From: Sphingobacterium faecium
Lineage (GTDB): Bacteria; Bacteroidota; Bacteroidia; Sphingobacteriales; Sphingobacteriaceae
Assembly: GCF_003054045.1 (NCBI RefSeq)
Contig: NZ_QBKH01000002.1
Span: 1-64,000 of the forward strand
Reading direction: 5' to 3'
Length of the DNA stretch: 64,000 bases
This document shows positions 49,849 to 58,940 of this stretch, piece by piece. A program made the translations under genes and the position numbers. The notes below the pieces were generated by a model. The model saw only the letters and a program-made list of their open reading frames with translations, did no database searches and was not told where the DNA came from. Position 1 is the first letter of the stretch. Every line of letters starts with the position of its first letter.

Positions 49849-51567
49849 ATGACAAACAGTAAATTATTATTTAGTCTGTTATTAGCAGGTTCTGTTGGCA
49901 CAGCAAGTGCACAAAGTTTAAAGGATGCTAGAGCGGCTATTGAAACAGAAAACTACGGTAAGGCAAAAACAATTTTGCAACAATTAGTAAGTAAACAAGC
50001 TAAAGTTGGGGATAATTACTTCTATTTAGGTCAGATTTATTTAGTAAATGATAAGCCTGATTCAGCAGCAATTATGTTTAATCAAGGCTTAGCAGCGGAT
50101 CCAAAATCATTGATTAACAATGTTGGTTTGGGTTATATTGATTTATTGAAAAAGGACAAGGCATCTGCTGAGTCTAAATTTTCTGCTGCAAGTGCTAATT
50201 TAAAGAAAAAGGATTACGAAGAATTGTTGGAGATTGGACGTGCCTATATTAAAGCACCAGAGCCTGATTATGCAAAAGCTTTAGATTTCTTGACTCAAGC
50301 GAAAGCAAAGAATGCAAAAGATGCAGCGATTCCATTGGCATTGGGTGATGCTTATAGAGGATTAAAAGAAGCAAGTAGTGCTTATACGAGCTATAGTGAT
50401 GCTGCTGAATTAGATCCTGCATCAGTTCGTGCAAAAATTGGTCTAGCGGTTATCGTTCGTGGTGCACAGGCTTATGATGAGGCAATTGCTCAATTAACGA
50501 CAATTACAGAAGAAAATCCTACATATGCTCCAACTTATCGTGAGTTAGCAGAGACTTACAATATGTGGTCAAAAGCTCCAGGTACATCTGATGAGAAATA
50601 TGTAGAATTAAATAAAAAAGGGGTTGAGCAGTATAAAAAATATTTAGAAGTCAATGGAGATAATTCTTTGGAAGCAAAGATTCGTTACGCCGATTTCTTG
50701 GTATATGCTAGACAATATGATGAGTTAGGAACTGTATCAGAAGAATTAGCTAAAAATCCTGATGTAGATCCAAAGATCTATCGTTATTTAGCGTATAATG
50801 CTTTCAGAAACAAAGAATACGCTAAAGCATCGGAGAATTTAGAAAAAATGTTCGCGAAAATGGATCCATTACGAGTTATCCCATTGGATAATATGTATGC
50901 AGGTCTATCTGATGTAGCAAATAATAAAGTAGAGTCTGGTATTGTTCATATTCAGAAAGCTATTGATGCCGACAAAGAATTGTTAGCTGAAGTTGCTGAA
51001 ACAGCTTTTGCTAAATATCAAGATCAAGAAACTGCAACTGCAGTATCTTTGTTTGAGATCATAGCAAAATATCCTGATACAGATTATTACTACGATTCAA
51101 ATTATTATGCAGGTGAGGGTAACTACTTAATCGGATTCAAAAAAGATCAAGAAAGTAAAGATGAGGAAGGAAAAGTTATCAATCAAGCTTTAAGAGATGA
51201 AGCAATTGCTGCATTCGTAAAATCTCAAGCTCAATTGGCTCTAGTAGAAAAGGCGACTAAGCCAGAAGTATTAGAAAAATACTTAATTACGTCTTTATAT
51301 TACAGAGCTTTTTCAGCATTGGGGGCAGATAATTTAGAAGCGCCTAAGGGAGATTTCGTAGCTCCTTTTGAGAAATTGATCCAAGTGGTTAATGAAAAAG
51401 GAACACAAGAAAAGAACAAAGCATATTTAATAGATGCGCATACTTATATTGGTTTCTATCAATATAACAAAAATGAAATTGCAAAAGCAAAAGCTAGTTT
51501 TCAAGAGGTTCTAAAATTAGATCCTGAAAATGAAAGTGCTAAATCTTATTTAGAAGGTTTAAAATAA
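49849..51567 (+). CDS. Exported TPR-repeat protein
   Basis: This secreted or periplasmic protein has 572 aa. A signal peptide (LLFSLLLAGSVGTASAQ) is followed by TPR units through most of its length: GDNYFYLGQIYLVNDKPDSA, IPLALGDAYRGLKEASSA, PTYRELAETYNMWSK, and a final one at HTYIGFYQYNKNEIAKAKAS followed by FQEVLKLDPENE. It begins 26 bp after the PstS-like gene and ends the cluster at a strong terminator. A scaffold for the TonB-energising complex or for outer-membrane traffic is possible; nothing specific is shown. Confidence 0.8.
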   Translation: MTNSKLLFSLLLAGSVGTASAQSLKDARAAIETENYGKAKTILQQLVSKQAKVGDNYFYLGQIYLVNDKPDSAAIMFNQGLAADPKSLINNVGLGYIDLLKKDKASAESKFSAASANLKKKDYEELLEIGRAYIKAPEPDYAKALDFLTQAKAKNAKDAAIPLALGDAYRGLKEASSAYTSYSDAAELDPASVRAKIGLAVIVRGAQAYDEAIAQLTTITEENPTYAPTYRELAETYNMWSKAPGTSDEKYVELNKKGVEQYKKYLEVNGDNSLEAKIRYADFLVYARQYDELGTVSEELAKNPDVDPKIYRYLAYNAFRNKEYAKASENLEKMFAKMDPLRVIPLDNMYAGLSDVANNKVESGIVHIQKAIDADKELLAEVAETAFAKYQDQETATAVSLFEIIAKYPDTDYYYDSNYYAGEGNYLIGFKKDQESKDEEGKVINQALRDEAIAAFVKSQAQLALVEKATKPEVLEKYLITSLYYRAFSALGADNLEAPKGDFVAPFEKLIQVVNEKGTQEKNKAYLIDAHTYIGFYQYNKNEIAKAKASFQEVLKLDPENESAKSYLEGLK

Positions 51568-51585
51568 GCTGATCAATATTTCGAG

Positions 51586-51618
51586 AAAAAGGGGGAAACA
51601 AATGTTTCCCCCTTTTTT
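51586..51618 (+). terminator. Strong intrinsic terminator before nuoA
   Basis: AAAAAGGGGGAAAC (51586-51599) pairs perfectly with GTTTCCCCCTTTTT (51604-51617) around AAAT, with a T-run. It separates the tonB/TPR cluster from the nuo operon. Confidence 0.95.
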
Positions 51619-51646
51619 GATTTCCCCTATTTTTTTCTTAAATTTA
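51616..51646 (+). promoter_or_regulatory. Promoter of the nuo operon
   Basis: TTTG (51616-51619), a 19-bp spacer, and TAAATTTA (51639-51646), one base from the TAnnTTTG consensus. The -33 element overlaps the terminator's T-run. The predicted start is about 22 nt before the nuoA ATG. Confidence 0.5.
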
Positions 51647-51672
51647 GGTTTTACCAATATAAACATTTTGAT

Positions 51673-52050
51673 ATGGAACAAGTTAGTGCAAATGCACCAA
51701 TTGATTATTTACCAATTTTATTCCAACTTATTGTTGCAGCAGGATTTGGTATAGGAACCATTATAATCACACACTTAATCGGACCAAAAGTTCGTACGGC
51801 GAATAAATTGTCATCTTTTGAATCTGGTGTAGAAGTCATTGGTAATGCAAGACAACCTTTTTCTATCAAATATTTTTTAGTAGCCATCTTGTTCGTCATT
51901 TTTGATGTTGAAGTTATCTTTATGTATCCTTGGGCAGTTAATTTTCGAGATTTTGGTTTCGAGGGTTTGATTCAGATGTTTGTCTTTATGGGTATGTTGC
52001 TTTTGGGCTTCATTTACGTGATCAAAAAGAAGGCTTTGAGTTGGGATTAG
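51673..52050 (+). CDS. nuoA: NADH-quinone oxidoreductase subunit A
   Basis: This small membrane subunit of complex I has 125 aa and three TM helices. The conserved loop after TM1 contains FESGVEVIGNARQPFSIKYF (about 50-69), where the usual family Cys of the exposed loop is replaced by Val-Glu, a common variant, and FVIFDVEVIFMYPWA carries the acidic pair of TM2. It is the first nuo gene; a 102-bp gap with a possible internal promoter separates it from nuoB. Confidence 0.95.
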   Translation: MEQVSANAPIDYLPILFQLIVAAGFGIGTIIITHLIGPKVRTANKLSSFESGVEVIGNARQPFSIKYFLVAILFVIFDVEVIFMYPWAVNFRDFGFEGLIQMFVFMGMLLLGFIYVIKKKALSWD

Positions 52051-52075
52051 AATAGTTCTAAATTGCCCTAATCAC

Positions 52076-52105
52076 TTGATTTTTATCAAGAAAATGTTAG
52101 TTTTG
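52076..52105 (+). promoter_or_regulatory. Possible internal promoter between nuoA and nuoB
   Basis: TTG (52076-52078), a 19-bp spacer, and TAGTTTTG (52098-52105), an exact -7 box, lie in the only sizeable gap near the start of the nuo operon. A hairpin TTGAT-TTTT-ATCAA (52076-52089) overlaps the -33 side. Confidence 0.45.
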
Positions 52106-52152
52106 ATATGTGCGAAGGCACGCAACTGTAAACCACTTTAAATTATATTTCC

Positions 52153-52704
52153 ATGAGCGATATTAAGTTGGCCAAAGCACCTCCGGGAGTTGAGGGCGCT
52201 GGTTTTTTTGCCACTAGTTTGGAAAAAGCGATTGGTTTGGCGCGTTCAAATTCTTTATGGCCTTTGCCATTTGCAACTTCTTGTTGTGGGATTGAGTTTA
52301 TGGCAACAATGGGGTCAACTTATGACCTCGCACGCTTTGGAGCAGAAAGACCAAGTTTTTCTCCCCGTCAAGCGGATATGCTATTGGTAATGGGGACTAT
52401 TGCCAAAAAGATGGCTCCAGTTTTAAGGCAGGTGTATACACAAATGGCAGAGCCACGTTGGGTGATTGCTGTCGGTGCTTGTGCTTCCAGTGGTGGTATA
52501 TTTGATACCTATTCCGTTTTGCAGGGTATTGATGAAATCATCCCAGTCGATGTGTATGTGCCAGGATGCCCACCAAGACCTGAAGCTATTTTAGATGGGG
52601 TACTTCGTTTGCAGGATATTGTGAAAAGTGAGACTTTAAATAGAAGAAATACTCCTGAATATAGAGCTTTATTAGAAAAATATGGAATAGAAACTTATGG
52701 ATAA
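52153..52704 (+). CDS. nuoB: NADH-quinone oxidoreductase subunit B
   Basis: NuoB holds cluster N2, the last Fe-S cluster before quinone. The 183-residue product has the tandem-Cys motif [11 protein letters not shown] (about 40-50) and the other two ligands in VGACASSGG (about 106) and [10 protein letters not shown] (about 136). It overlaps nuoC by 8 bp (ATGGATAA), implying translational coupling. Confidence 0.97.
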   Translation: MSDIKLAKAPPGVEGAGFFATSLEKAIGLARSNSLWPLPFATSCCGIEFMATMGSTYDLARFGAERPSFSPRQADMLLVMGTIAKKMAPVLRQVYTQMAEPRWVIAVGACASSGGIFDTYSVLQGIDEIIPVDVYVPGCPPRPEAILDGVLRLQDIVKSETLNRRNTPEYRALLEKYGIETYG

Positions 52705-53200
52705 AATCGATAACGCCTATTTATGGGATAAGTTAACATCTAAATTTGGTCAAGATATTGTGCAACTCCATGATGGATTTGATCTGTTGACTGTGGATGT
52801 GCATGTTGATGCTATTATTCCTGTTTTAACTTTTCTAAAACAGGATGAAGAATTGCAGTTTATTCATCTGACAGATATTACAGCCGTTCACTATCCGCTT
52901 CAAAAAAAAGCTTTTGAAATTGTATATCATGTCAATAGTTTAATTAATAATATTCGTATTCGTGTTAAAGTGCAACTAGATGGTATTCATCCGGAAATTC
53001 CAACAGCAACTACCATTTGGAAAGGGGCAAATTGGATGGAGCGCGAAACATATGATTTTTATGGAATTCAATTTTTGGGACATCCCGATTTAAGGCGGAT
53101 CCTAAATGTAGATGATATGGAAGTCTTTCCAATGCGAAAAGAATATCCATTAGAAGATCCAAACCGAGTCGATAAGAAAGATCTTTATTTCGGCCGTTAA
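52697..53200 (+). CDS. nuoC: NADH-quinone oxidoreductase subunit C
   Basis: This is the 30-kDa-type peripheral subunit, 167 aa, separate from nuoD rather than fused as in E. coli. The signature [20 protein letters not shown] (about 115-134) is intact, and the short C-terminal tail ends [13 protein letters not shown]. It contacts NuoB and NuoD near the quinone site. It overlaps the nuoB stop and is followed by nuoD after 20 bp. Confidence 0.96.
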   Translation: MDKIDNAYLWDKLTSKFGQDIVQLHDGFDLLTVDVHVDAIIPVLTFLKQDEELQFIHLTDITAVHYPLQKKAFEIVYHVNSLINNIRIRVKVQLDGIHPEIPTATTIWKGANWMERETYDFYGIQFLGHPDLRRILNVDDMEVFPMRKEYPLEDPNRVDKKDLYFGR

Positions 53201-53220
53201 AGTTAAAAAGCAGACCAGTT

Positions 53221-54456
53221 ATGAGCGATTTTATTACCAAGATATCCCCCAATAAACCTGTATATGAAGATAACGATCCTCAGGATGAGTTAATCACTTT
53301 AAATATTGGTCCGACGCATCCTGCTACACATGGCGTGTTTCAAAATGTTGTTCAGATTGATGGAGAACGGATCGTAAGTGGTGTGTCAACAATCGGTTAT
53401 ATTCATCGTGCTTTTGAGAAGATCGCTGAACATAGGCCTTTTTATCAAATAACACCCTTAACAGATAGGTTGAATTATTGTTCAGCTCCTATTAATAATA
53501 TGGGCTGGCATATGACCGTTGAGAAATTATTAAAAATAGAAATTCCCAAACGCGTACAATATATGCGCGTTATTGTAATGGAGTTGGCTCGTATAGCAGA
53601 TCATATCATTTGTAATGGAATTCTTGGTGTGGACACCGGTGCTTTCTCCGGATTTTTATATGTCATGCAAGAACGAGAGTTTATTTATGAGATTTTTGAA
53701 GAGATTTGTGGCGCTCGATTAACCACTAATATTGGAAGAATTGGAGGTTTCGAAAGAGATTTCAATGATATTGCATTTGCAAAAATCGAAGAATTTTTAA
53801 AACGATTTCCACCAGTTTTGACTGAGTTTATGGAGTTGTTTGATCGTAATCGTATTTTTATTGAACGCACTTCCGGTATTGCTTCCGTCACCGCTGAAGA
53901 GGCTTTGGATTATAGTTGGTCAGGACCTATATTACGGGCTACGGGTGTAGATTATGATATTAGAGTCCAAAATCCGTACTGTTCATATGAAGAGTTTGAT
54001 TTCGATGTTCCTGTTGGTACAAAAGGAGACGTCTACGATCGTTATATGGTCCGTAATGAAGAAATGCGGCAATCTATGCGCATTATCGAACAGGCGCTTT
54101 CTAAGATAGCAAATGAGCCCAAGGGAGTTTTTCATGCTGATGTTCCTGAGTTTTATTTACCTCCAAAAGAACAGGTGTATACCAACATGGAAGCACTGAT
54201 TTATCATTTCAAAATTGTTATGGGTGAGGTGGAAACTCCGAAGGCCGAAGTCTACCATGCGGTAGAAGGGGCTAATGGGGAATTGGGTTTTTATTTAGTA
54301 CACGATGGAGGACGTACCCCGTATCGATTACATTTCAGACGACCTTCTTTTGTTAATTATCAAATGTTTGCTCCTATGAGTGCAGGTATGCTACTTTCGG
54401 ATGCAATTCTTAATATGAGTAGTCTTAACGTTATTGCAGGAGAATTAGATGCTTAG
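53221..54456 (+). CDS. nuoD: NADH-quinone oxidoreductase subunit D
   Basis: This 49-kDa-type quinone-site subunit has 411 aa and is homologous to the hydrogenase large subunit. Quinone-binding loop residues are in IGPTHPATHGVF (about 30-41, with the conserved His) and in ITPLTDRLNYCSAP (Tyr about 88). The C-terminus carries the Asp-rich GELDA end expected for the family. It overlaps nuoE by 8 bp (ATGCTTAG). Confidence 0.97.
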   Translation: MSDFITKISPNKPVYEDNDPQDELITLNIGPTHPATHGVFQNVVQIDGERIVSGVSTIGYIHRAFEKIAEHRPFYQITPLTDRLNYCSAPINNMGWHMTVEKLLKIEIPKRVQYMRVIVMELARIADHIICNGILGVDTGAFSGFLYVMQEREFIYEIFEEICGARLTTNIGRIGGFERDFNDIAFAKIEEFLKRFPPVLTEFMELFDRNRIFIERTSGIASVTAEEALDYSWSGPILRATGVDYDIRVQNPYCSYEEFDFDVPVGTKGDVYDRYMVRNEEMRQSMRIIEQALSKIANEPKGVFHADVPEFYLPPKEQVYTNMEALIYHFKIVMGEVETPKAEVYHAVEGANGELGFYLVHDGGRTPYRLHFRRPSFVNYQMFAPMSAGMLLSDAILNMSSLNVIAGELDA

Positions 54457-54967
54457 TGTCAAACATAATGAGATTGTTGAATTTTCTTCAACATTGCTAG
54501 ATCAATTTGCTGAAGTAGTGGCCCGTTTCCCAGAGGGAAGGCAAAAATCAGCGTTACTTCCTATTTTACATTTAGTACAAGCTGAATTTGGATGGTTAAG
54601 TCCTGATGCTATGAATAAAGTTGCGGGCTATTTAGGTATTGAACCTATAGAGGTATATGAGGTTGCTACTTTTTATACGATGTACTTATTGCAGCCACAA
54701 GGAAAATATGTTTTGGAAGTCTGCCGTACCGGACCATGTTGTTTGGTTGGTGCCGAACGTATCATGACGCACCTGGAGAATAAATTGGGTGTGAAAGAAG
54801 GTGAAGTGACGGCTGATGGCTTATTTTCTTGGCGGGGAGTTGAATGTCTTGCCGCATGCGGTTATGGACCTGTCTTGCAGATAGGCCCTGAATATACGTT
54901 TTATGAAAACTTGACAGAAGCTAGTGTCGATCAATTAATAGATGATTTAAGCTCAAAAACGAATTAA
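54449..54967 (+). CDS. nuoE: NADH-quinone oxidoreductase subunit E
   Basis: This is the 24-kDa-type subunit of the NADH-input module, 172 aa, binding the [2Fe-2S] cluster N1a with a thioredoxin-like fold. Cluster ligands are in CRTGPCCLVGAE (about 92-103) and CLAACGYGPV (about 133-142). Its presence with NuoF shows that this complex I accepts NADH directly, unlike the 11-subunit forms of many Bacteroides. nuoF follows after 1 bp. Confidence 0.96.
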   Translation: MLSVKHNEIVEFSSTLLDQFAEVVARFPEGRQKSALLPILHLVQAEFGWLSPDAMNKVAGYLGIEPIEVYEVATFYTMYLLQPQGKYVLEVCRTGPCCLVGAERIMTHLENKLGVKEGEVTADGLFSWRGVECLAACGYGPVLQIGPEYTFYENLTEASVDQLIDDLSSKTN

Positions 54968-54968
54968 A

Positions 54969-56324
54969 ATGGCACGTAAACTTTTGCTAACACATATTGA
55001 TGTTCCAGGAATCCAAACTTTCGAAGTATATCGTCAACAGGGCGGCTATCGTGCTGTAGAAAAGGTGCTTAAGACGATGTCTCCTGATGATGTTGTTGAA
55101 GAAGTTAAGAAATCAGGTCTTCGTGGAAGAGGCGGGGCTGGATTTCCGACCGGAATGAAGTGGAGCTTCTTGGCAAAACCAGAAGGGGTGCCTCGTTATT
55201 TAGTCTGTAATGGTGATGAATCTGAACCTGGAACTTTTAAAGATCGCTTTTTAATGACCCACATTCCACATGCGCTATTGGAAGGAATGATTGTTTCCAG
55301 TTATGCCTTGGGTGCCCATACTTCTTATATCTACGTCAGAGGTGAGATGATGCCTCAAATCCGTATTCTAGAACGGGCTATACAAGAAGCAAAGGCTGCA
55401 GGTTTTCTAGGTAATAATATATTGGGGTCTGGTTATGATTTAGAAATCTATGTACAACCGGGGGCTGGAGCTTATATATGTGGTGAGGAAACTGCTTTAT
55501 TGGAATCTTTAGAGGGTAAAAGAGGCAACCCACGTATAAAACCACCATTTCCTGCTATTGCAGGCCTATATGGGTGTCCTACTGTTGTCAACAATGTTGA
55601 ATCTATTGCAGCAACTGTCCCCATTATCAATGATGGTGGTGAAGAATATGCTAAAATTGGTATAGAACGAAGTACCGGTACTAAATTAATTTCAGCGAGT
55701 GGAAATTTAGTAAAACCAGGTGTATATGAGATCGATTTGGGCCTATCTGTAGAAGAATTTATTTATTCGGATGAGTATTGTGGCGGTATTGCCAATGGAA
55801 AAAGATTAAAGGCCGTTGTCCCTGGAGGTTCATCCGTTCCAATATTACCGACTAATTTAATTCTAAAAACTGCAAACGGGAACAGCCGTTTAATGACCTA
55901 TGAATCCTTGGCTGATGGAGGCTTCCAAACAGGAAGTTCAATGGGATCTGGAGGATTTATTGCTTTTGATGAGGATCAATGCATTGTCCGTAATACTTGG
56001 AATTTCAGTCGTTTTTATCATCATGAAAGCTGTGGGCAATGTTCTCCTTGTAGAGAGGGCACTGGTTGGATGGAAAAAGTATTGCATAAAATTGAAACGG
56101 GGCATGGTGATTTGTCTGATATTGAATTGCTTTGGGATATCCAAAGGCGTATTGAAGGAAATACCATTTGTCCTTTAGGGGATGCGGCAGCATGGCCTGT
56201 TGCAGCAGCTATTCGCCACTTTAGAGATGAGTTTGAATGGCATATCAATCATCCAGAGGATGCATTGACAAGAAATTATGGATTAGCACATTATGCAGAT
56301 CCTTTAGCACCGATTGTTTCTTAA
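54969..56324 (+). CDS. nuoF: NADH-quinone oxidoreductase subunit F
   Basis: NuoF binds NADH, FMN and cluster N3. The 451-residue product has the NADH/FMN glycine-rich loops GLRGRGGAGFPTGMKW (about 51-66) and GAGAYICGEETALLESLEG (about 166-184), and the N3 ligands in SCGQCSPCREGT (about 352-363) plus a distant Cys in NTICPLGDAAAWP. It is full length. NuoG follows after 25 bp. Confidence 0.97.
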   Translation: MARKLLLTHIDVPGIQTFEVYRQQGGYRAVEKVLKTMSPDDVVEEVKKSGLRGRGGAGFPTGMKWSFLAKPEGVPRYLVCNGDESEPGTFKDRFLMTHIPHALLEGMIVSSYALGAHTSYIYVRGEMMPQIRILERAIQEAKAAGFLGNNILGSGYDLEIYVQPGAGAYICGEETALLESLEGKRGNPRIKPPFPAIAGLYGCPTVVNNVESIAATVPIINDGGEEYAKIGIERSTGTKLISASGNLVKPGVYEIDLGLSVEEFIYSDEYCGGIANGKRLKAVVPGGSSVPILPTNLILKTANGNSRLMTYESLADGGFQTGSSMGSGGFIAFDEDQCIVRNTWNFSRFYHHESCGQCSPCREGTGWMEKVLHKIETGHGDLSDIELLWDIQRRIEGNTICPLGDAAAWPVAAAIRHFRDEFEWHINHPEDALTRNYGLAHYADPLAPIVS

Positions 56325-56349
56325 TTAGATTGATAAACGAGATACGAAG

Positions 56350-57363
56350 ATGGCAGAAGAGATAAAATTGAAAGTTAGTATAGATGGTATCCCTATAGAA
56401 GTAGCGTCAGGCACTACAATTTTGAATGCGGCACGTCAAATCGGCGGAGATATTGTTCCTCCTGCGATGTGTTATTACTCTAAATTGGAAGGTACTGGAG
56501 GTAAATGTCGTACCTGTCTGGTTAAGGTATCAAAAGGATCCGATAAAGATCCTCGTCCGATGCCTAAACTGGTTGCTTCTTGTCGAACAACAGTTATGGA
56601 TGGTATGGAAGTTGAAAATATCACTTCACCAGATGTGGTAGATGCACGTAAGGCTATCGTCGAAATGTTACTTATAAATCATCCATTAGACTGCCCTATT
56701 TGTGATCAGGCTGGAGAATGTAAGTTGCAAGATTTAGGTTTTGAGCATGGTTCTGCACAGACTCGCTATGAGTTTGATCGACGTACCTTTGAACGTATTG
56801 ATATTGGAGAGAAAATACAATTGCACATGAATCGATGCATTTTATGCTATCGTTGTGTTTTTGTTGCGGATCAGATAACAGATAAACGCGTCCATGGTAT
56901 TATAGGACGTGGAGATCATGCCGAGATTTCGACTTATATTCAAAATGTCGTTGATAATGATTTTTCAGGAAATGTCATTGATGTATGTCCGGTAGGTGCT
57001 TTGACAGATCGAACTTTCCGCTTTAAGAACCGTGTTTGGTTTACAAAGCCTGTAGATGCGCATCGTGATTGTCCTACTTGCTCAGGTAAGGTGACTTTAT
57101 GGTATAAAGGGGCTGATGTTATACGTGTGACCGCAAGGAAAGATGAATTTGGTGAAGTAGAAGAATTTATCTGTAATACCTGTCGCTATGATAAAAAAGA
57201 AACTCGCGATTGGAAATTAGAGGAACCAACGCCAATTAGCGATCAATCTGTGATTGCTTCTAATCATTACACGCGTTTTAATCCACCAGCAGTTATTGAA
57301 AATGATCCTGTACTACAGGAACAAAATTTAGAACAACTGGCTAGAACTGAAAAATTGAAATAA
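56350..57363 (+). CDS. nuoG: NADH-quinone oxidoreductase subunit G, short form
   Basis: This is the Fe-S wire subunit, only 337 aa against about 700-900 for standard NuoG. Present are the [2Fe-2S] domain (MCYYSKLEGTGGKCRTCLVKV), the His/Cys [4Fe-4S] N5 motif (NHPLDCPICDQAGECKLQD), the N4-type CILCYRCVFVAD with a later DVCPVGALTD, and the first part of the molybdopterin-oxidoreductase domain (DCPTCSGKV, FICNTCRYDKK). The large C-terminal molybdopterin-like domain is missing. The stop is followed after 1 bp by nuoH in frame order, so this is a natural short form, not an apparent frameshift. Confidence 0.93.
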   Translation: MAEEIKLKVSIDGIPIEVASGTTILNAARQIGGDIVPPAMCYYSKLEGTGGKCRTCLVKVSKGSDKDPRPMPKLVASCRTTVMDGMEVENITSPDVVDARKAIVEMLLINHPLDCPICDQAGECKLQDLGFEHGSAQTRYEFDRRTFERIDIGEKIQLHMNRCILCYRCVFVADQITDKRVHGIIGRGDHAEISTYIQNVVDNDFSGNVIDVCPVGALTDRTFRFKNRVWFTKPVDAHRDCPTCSGKVTLWYKGADVIRVTARKDEFGEVEEFICNTCRYDKKETRDWKLEEPTPISDQSVIASNHYTRFNPPAVIENDPVLQEQNLEQLARTEKLK

Positions 57364-57364
57364 T

Positions 57365-58405
57365 ATGGAGTGGTCATTTGTCATCGAAAAATTTGCCCTT
57401 GTCACAATTGTATTTGTTGTCACACTTGTGATCGCGATGTACTCGACATTGGCGGAGCGTAAGATTGCTGGATTTATGCAGGATCGCTACGGTCCAGATC
57501 GAGCAGGAATTTTTGGCTTATTGCAACCATTCTGTGATGGTGGAAAATTCTTTTTTAAAGAAGAAATCATTCCTGCCGGAGCACATAAGACTTTATTTAT
57601 CATGGGTCCCACTATTGCTATCATTACAGCATGCATCAGCTCTGCTGTTATTCCATGGGGGCAATCGTTAACGATCGGTGATCGCGTGATCTCACTACAA
57701 GTTGCGGATGTGAATGTCGGTATTCTTTATATGTTTGGTGTGATCGCATTAGGTGTGTACGGTATTATGCTAGGCGGTTGGGCATCGAACAATAAATTTT
57801 CACTAATGGGGGCTATTCGAGCAGCTTCACAAAGTATTAGTTATGAGATCGCAATGGGATTATCCATTATTGCCTTATTGATGATTACAGGATCACTATC
57901 CCTAAAAGAGATCGTTGCAGACCAATCCGGATTTGTTAATTGGAATATTTGGTCTCAGCCTTTGGGTTTTATCATTTTTATGGTTTGTGCTTTTGCAGAG
58001 TGTAATCGTGTTCCATTTGATTTGCCAGAATGTGAGACTGAATTGGTTGGTGGATATCATACAGAATACTCTTCTATGAAATTGGGACTCTATATGTTCT
58101 CTGAATATATCAATATGTTTGTTTCTTCGGCATTAATGGCTTCTCTTTATTTCGGAGGGTATAATTTCCCTTTTATGAATGACTTAGGTCTTTCGGAGAA
58201 TTGGATAACGATTCTGGGCGTATTGGCATTCTTTATTAAAATATTTGCTTTTATCTTTTTCTTTATGTGGGTACGATGGACTTTACCAAGATTCCGTTAT
58301 GACCAATTAATGAATTTGGGATGGAAAATGTTAATCCCTTTAGCCATAGCAAATATCGTTTTAACAGGAATTATTACATTGATTAAGGATACATATTTTT
58401 CATAG
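57365..58405 (+). CDS. nuoH: NADH-quinone oxidoreductase subunit H
   Basis: This membrane subunit, 346 aa with eight TM helices, forms the quinone chamber entrance. Conserved segments are LAERKIAGFMQDRYGPDRAG (about 29-48), LLQPFCDGGKFFFKEE (about 52-67) and FAECNRVPFDLPECETELVG followed by YHTEYSS (about 213-240), which carry the acidic residues of the E-channel. It starts 1 bp after nuoG. Confidence 0.97.
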   Translation: MEWSFVIEKFALVTIVFVVTLVIAMYSTLAERKIAGFMQDRYGPDRAGIFGLLQPFCDGGKFFFKEEIIPAGAHKTLFIMGPTIAIITACISSAVIPWGQSLTIGDRVISLQVADVNVGILYMFGVIALGVYGIMLGGWASNNKFSLMGAIRAASQSISYEIAMGLSIIALLMITGSLSLKEIVADQSGFVNWNIWSQPLGFIIFMVCAFAECNRVPFDLPECETELVGGYHTEYSSMKLGLYMFSEYINMFVSSALMASLYFGGYNFPFMNDLGLSENWITILGVLAFFIKIFAFIFFFMWVRWTLPRFRYDQLMNLGWKMLIPLAIANIVLTGIITLIKDTYFS

Positions 58406-58417
58406 AAAGGAACCGTT

Positions 58418-58930
58418 ATGCAACCACTAAGTAATAGGAAAAAAGTTTTAGAACAGAAACCGATGAATTTTATGGAAAGGATTTATTTCCCAGCCATTGT
58501 AAAAGGTTTGTCCATTACGTTAAGACATTTTTTTAAAAAAATACCTACGATTAAATATCCCGAGCAACAACGACCTTTTTCTAAAAATTTTAGGGGACAA
58601 CACTCTTTAAAACGAGATGAAGAAGGGCGTGAGCGTTGTACGGCTTGTGGATTATGCGCCTTGTCGTGCCCAGCAGAGGCGATCACGATGATTGCTGCTG
58701 AACGAAAAAATGATGAAAAGCATTTATACCGAGAAGAGAAATATGCCGCAGTATATGAAATCAATATGCTCCGTTGTATTTTCTGTGGTCTTTGCGAAGA
58801 AGCATGTCCTAAAGAAGCCATTTATTTGGATGGACCACATGTGACCGCCGATTATTTACGTAAAGATTTCATTTATGGAAAAGATAAGTTGGTAGAACCA
58901 AAATTTGATATTACAAAGTTGAATAGTTAA
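58418..58930 (+). CDS. nuoI: NADH-quinone oxidoreductase subunit I
   Basis: This 8Fe-ferredoxin-like subunit has 170 aa and carries clusters N6a and N6b. Two CxxCxxCxxxCP motifs are intact: CTACGLCALSCPAEAI (about 72-87) and CIFCGLCEEACPKEAI (about 117-132). An amphipathic N-terminal helix lies at about 20-45. A Shine-Dalgarno-like AGAAAGGA lies 8 nt upstream of the ATG, unusual for this window. nuoJ follows after 10 bp. Confidence 0.96.
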   Translation: MQPLSNRKKVLEQKPMNFMERIYFPAIVKGLSITLRHFFKKIPTIKYPEQQRPFSKNFRGQHSLKRDEEGRERCTACGLCALSCPAEAITMIAAERKNDEKHLYREEKYAAVYEINMLRCIFCGLCEEACPKEAIYLDGPHVTADYLRKDFIYGKDKLVEPKFDITKLNS

Positions 58931-58940
58931 TCAAAGACTT

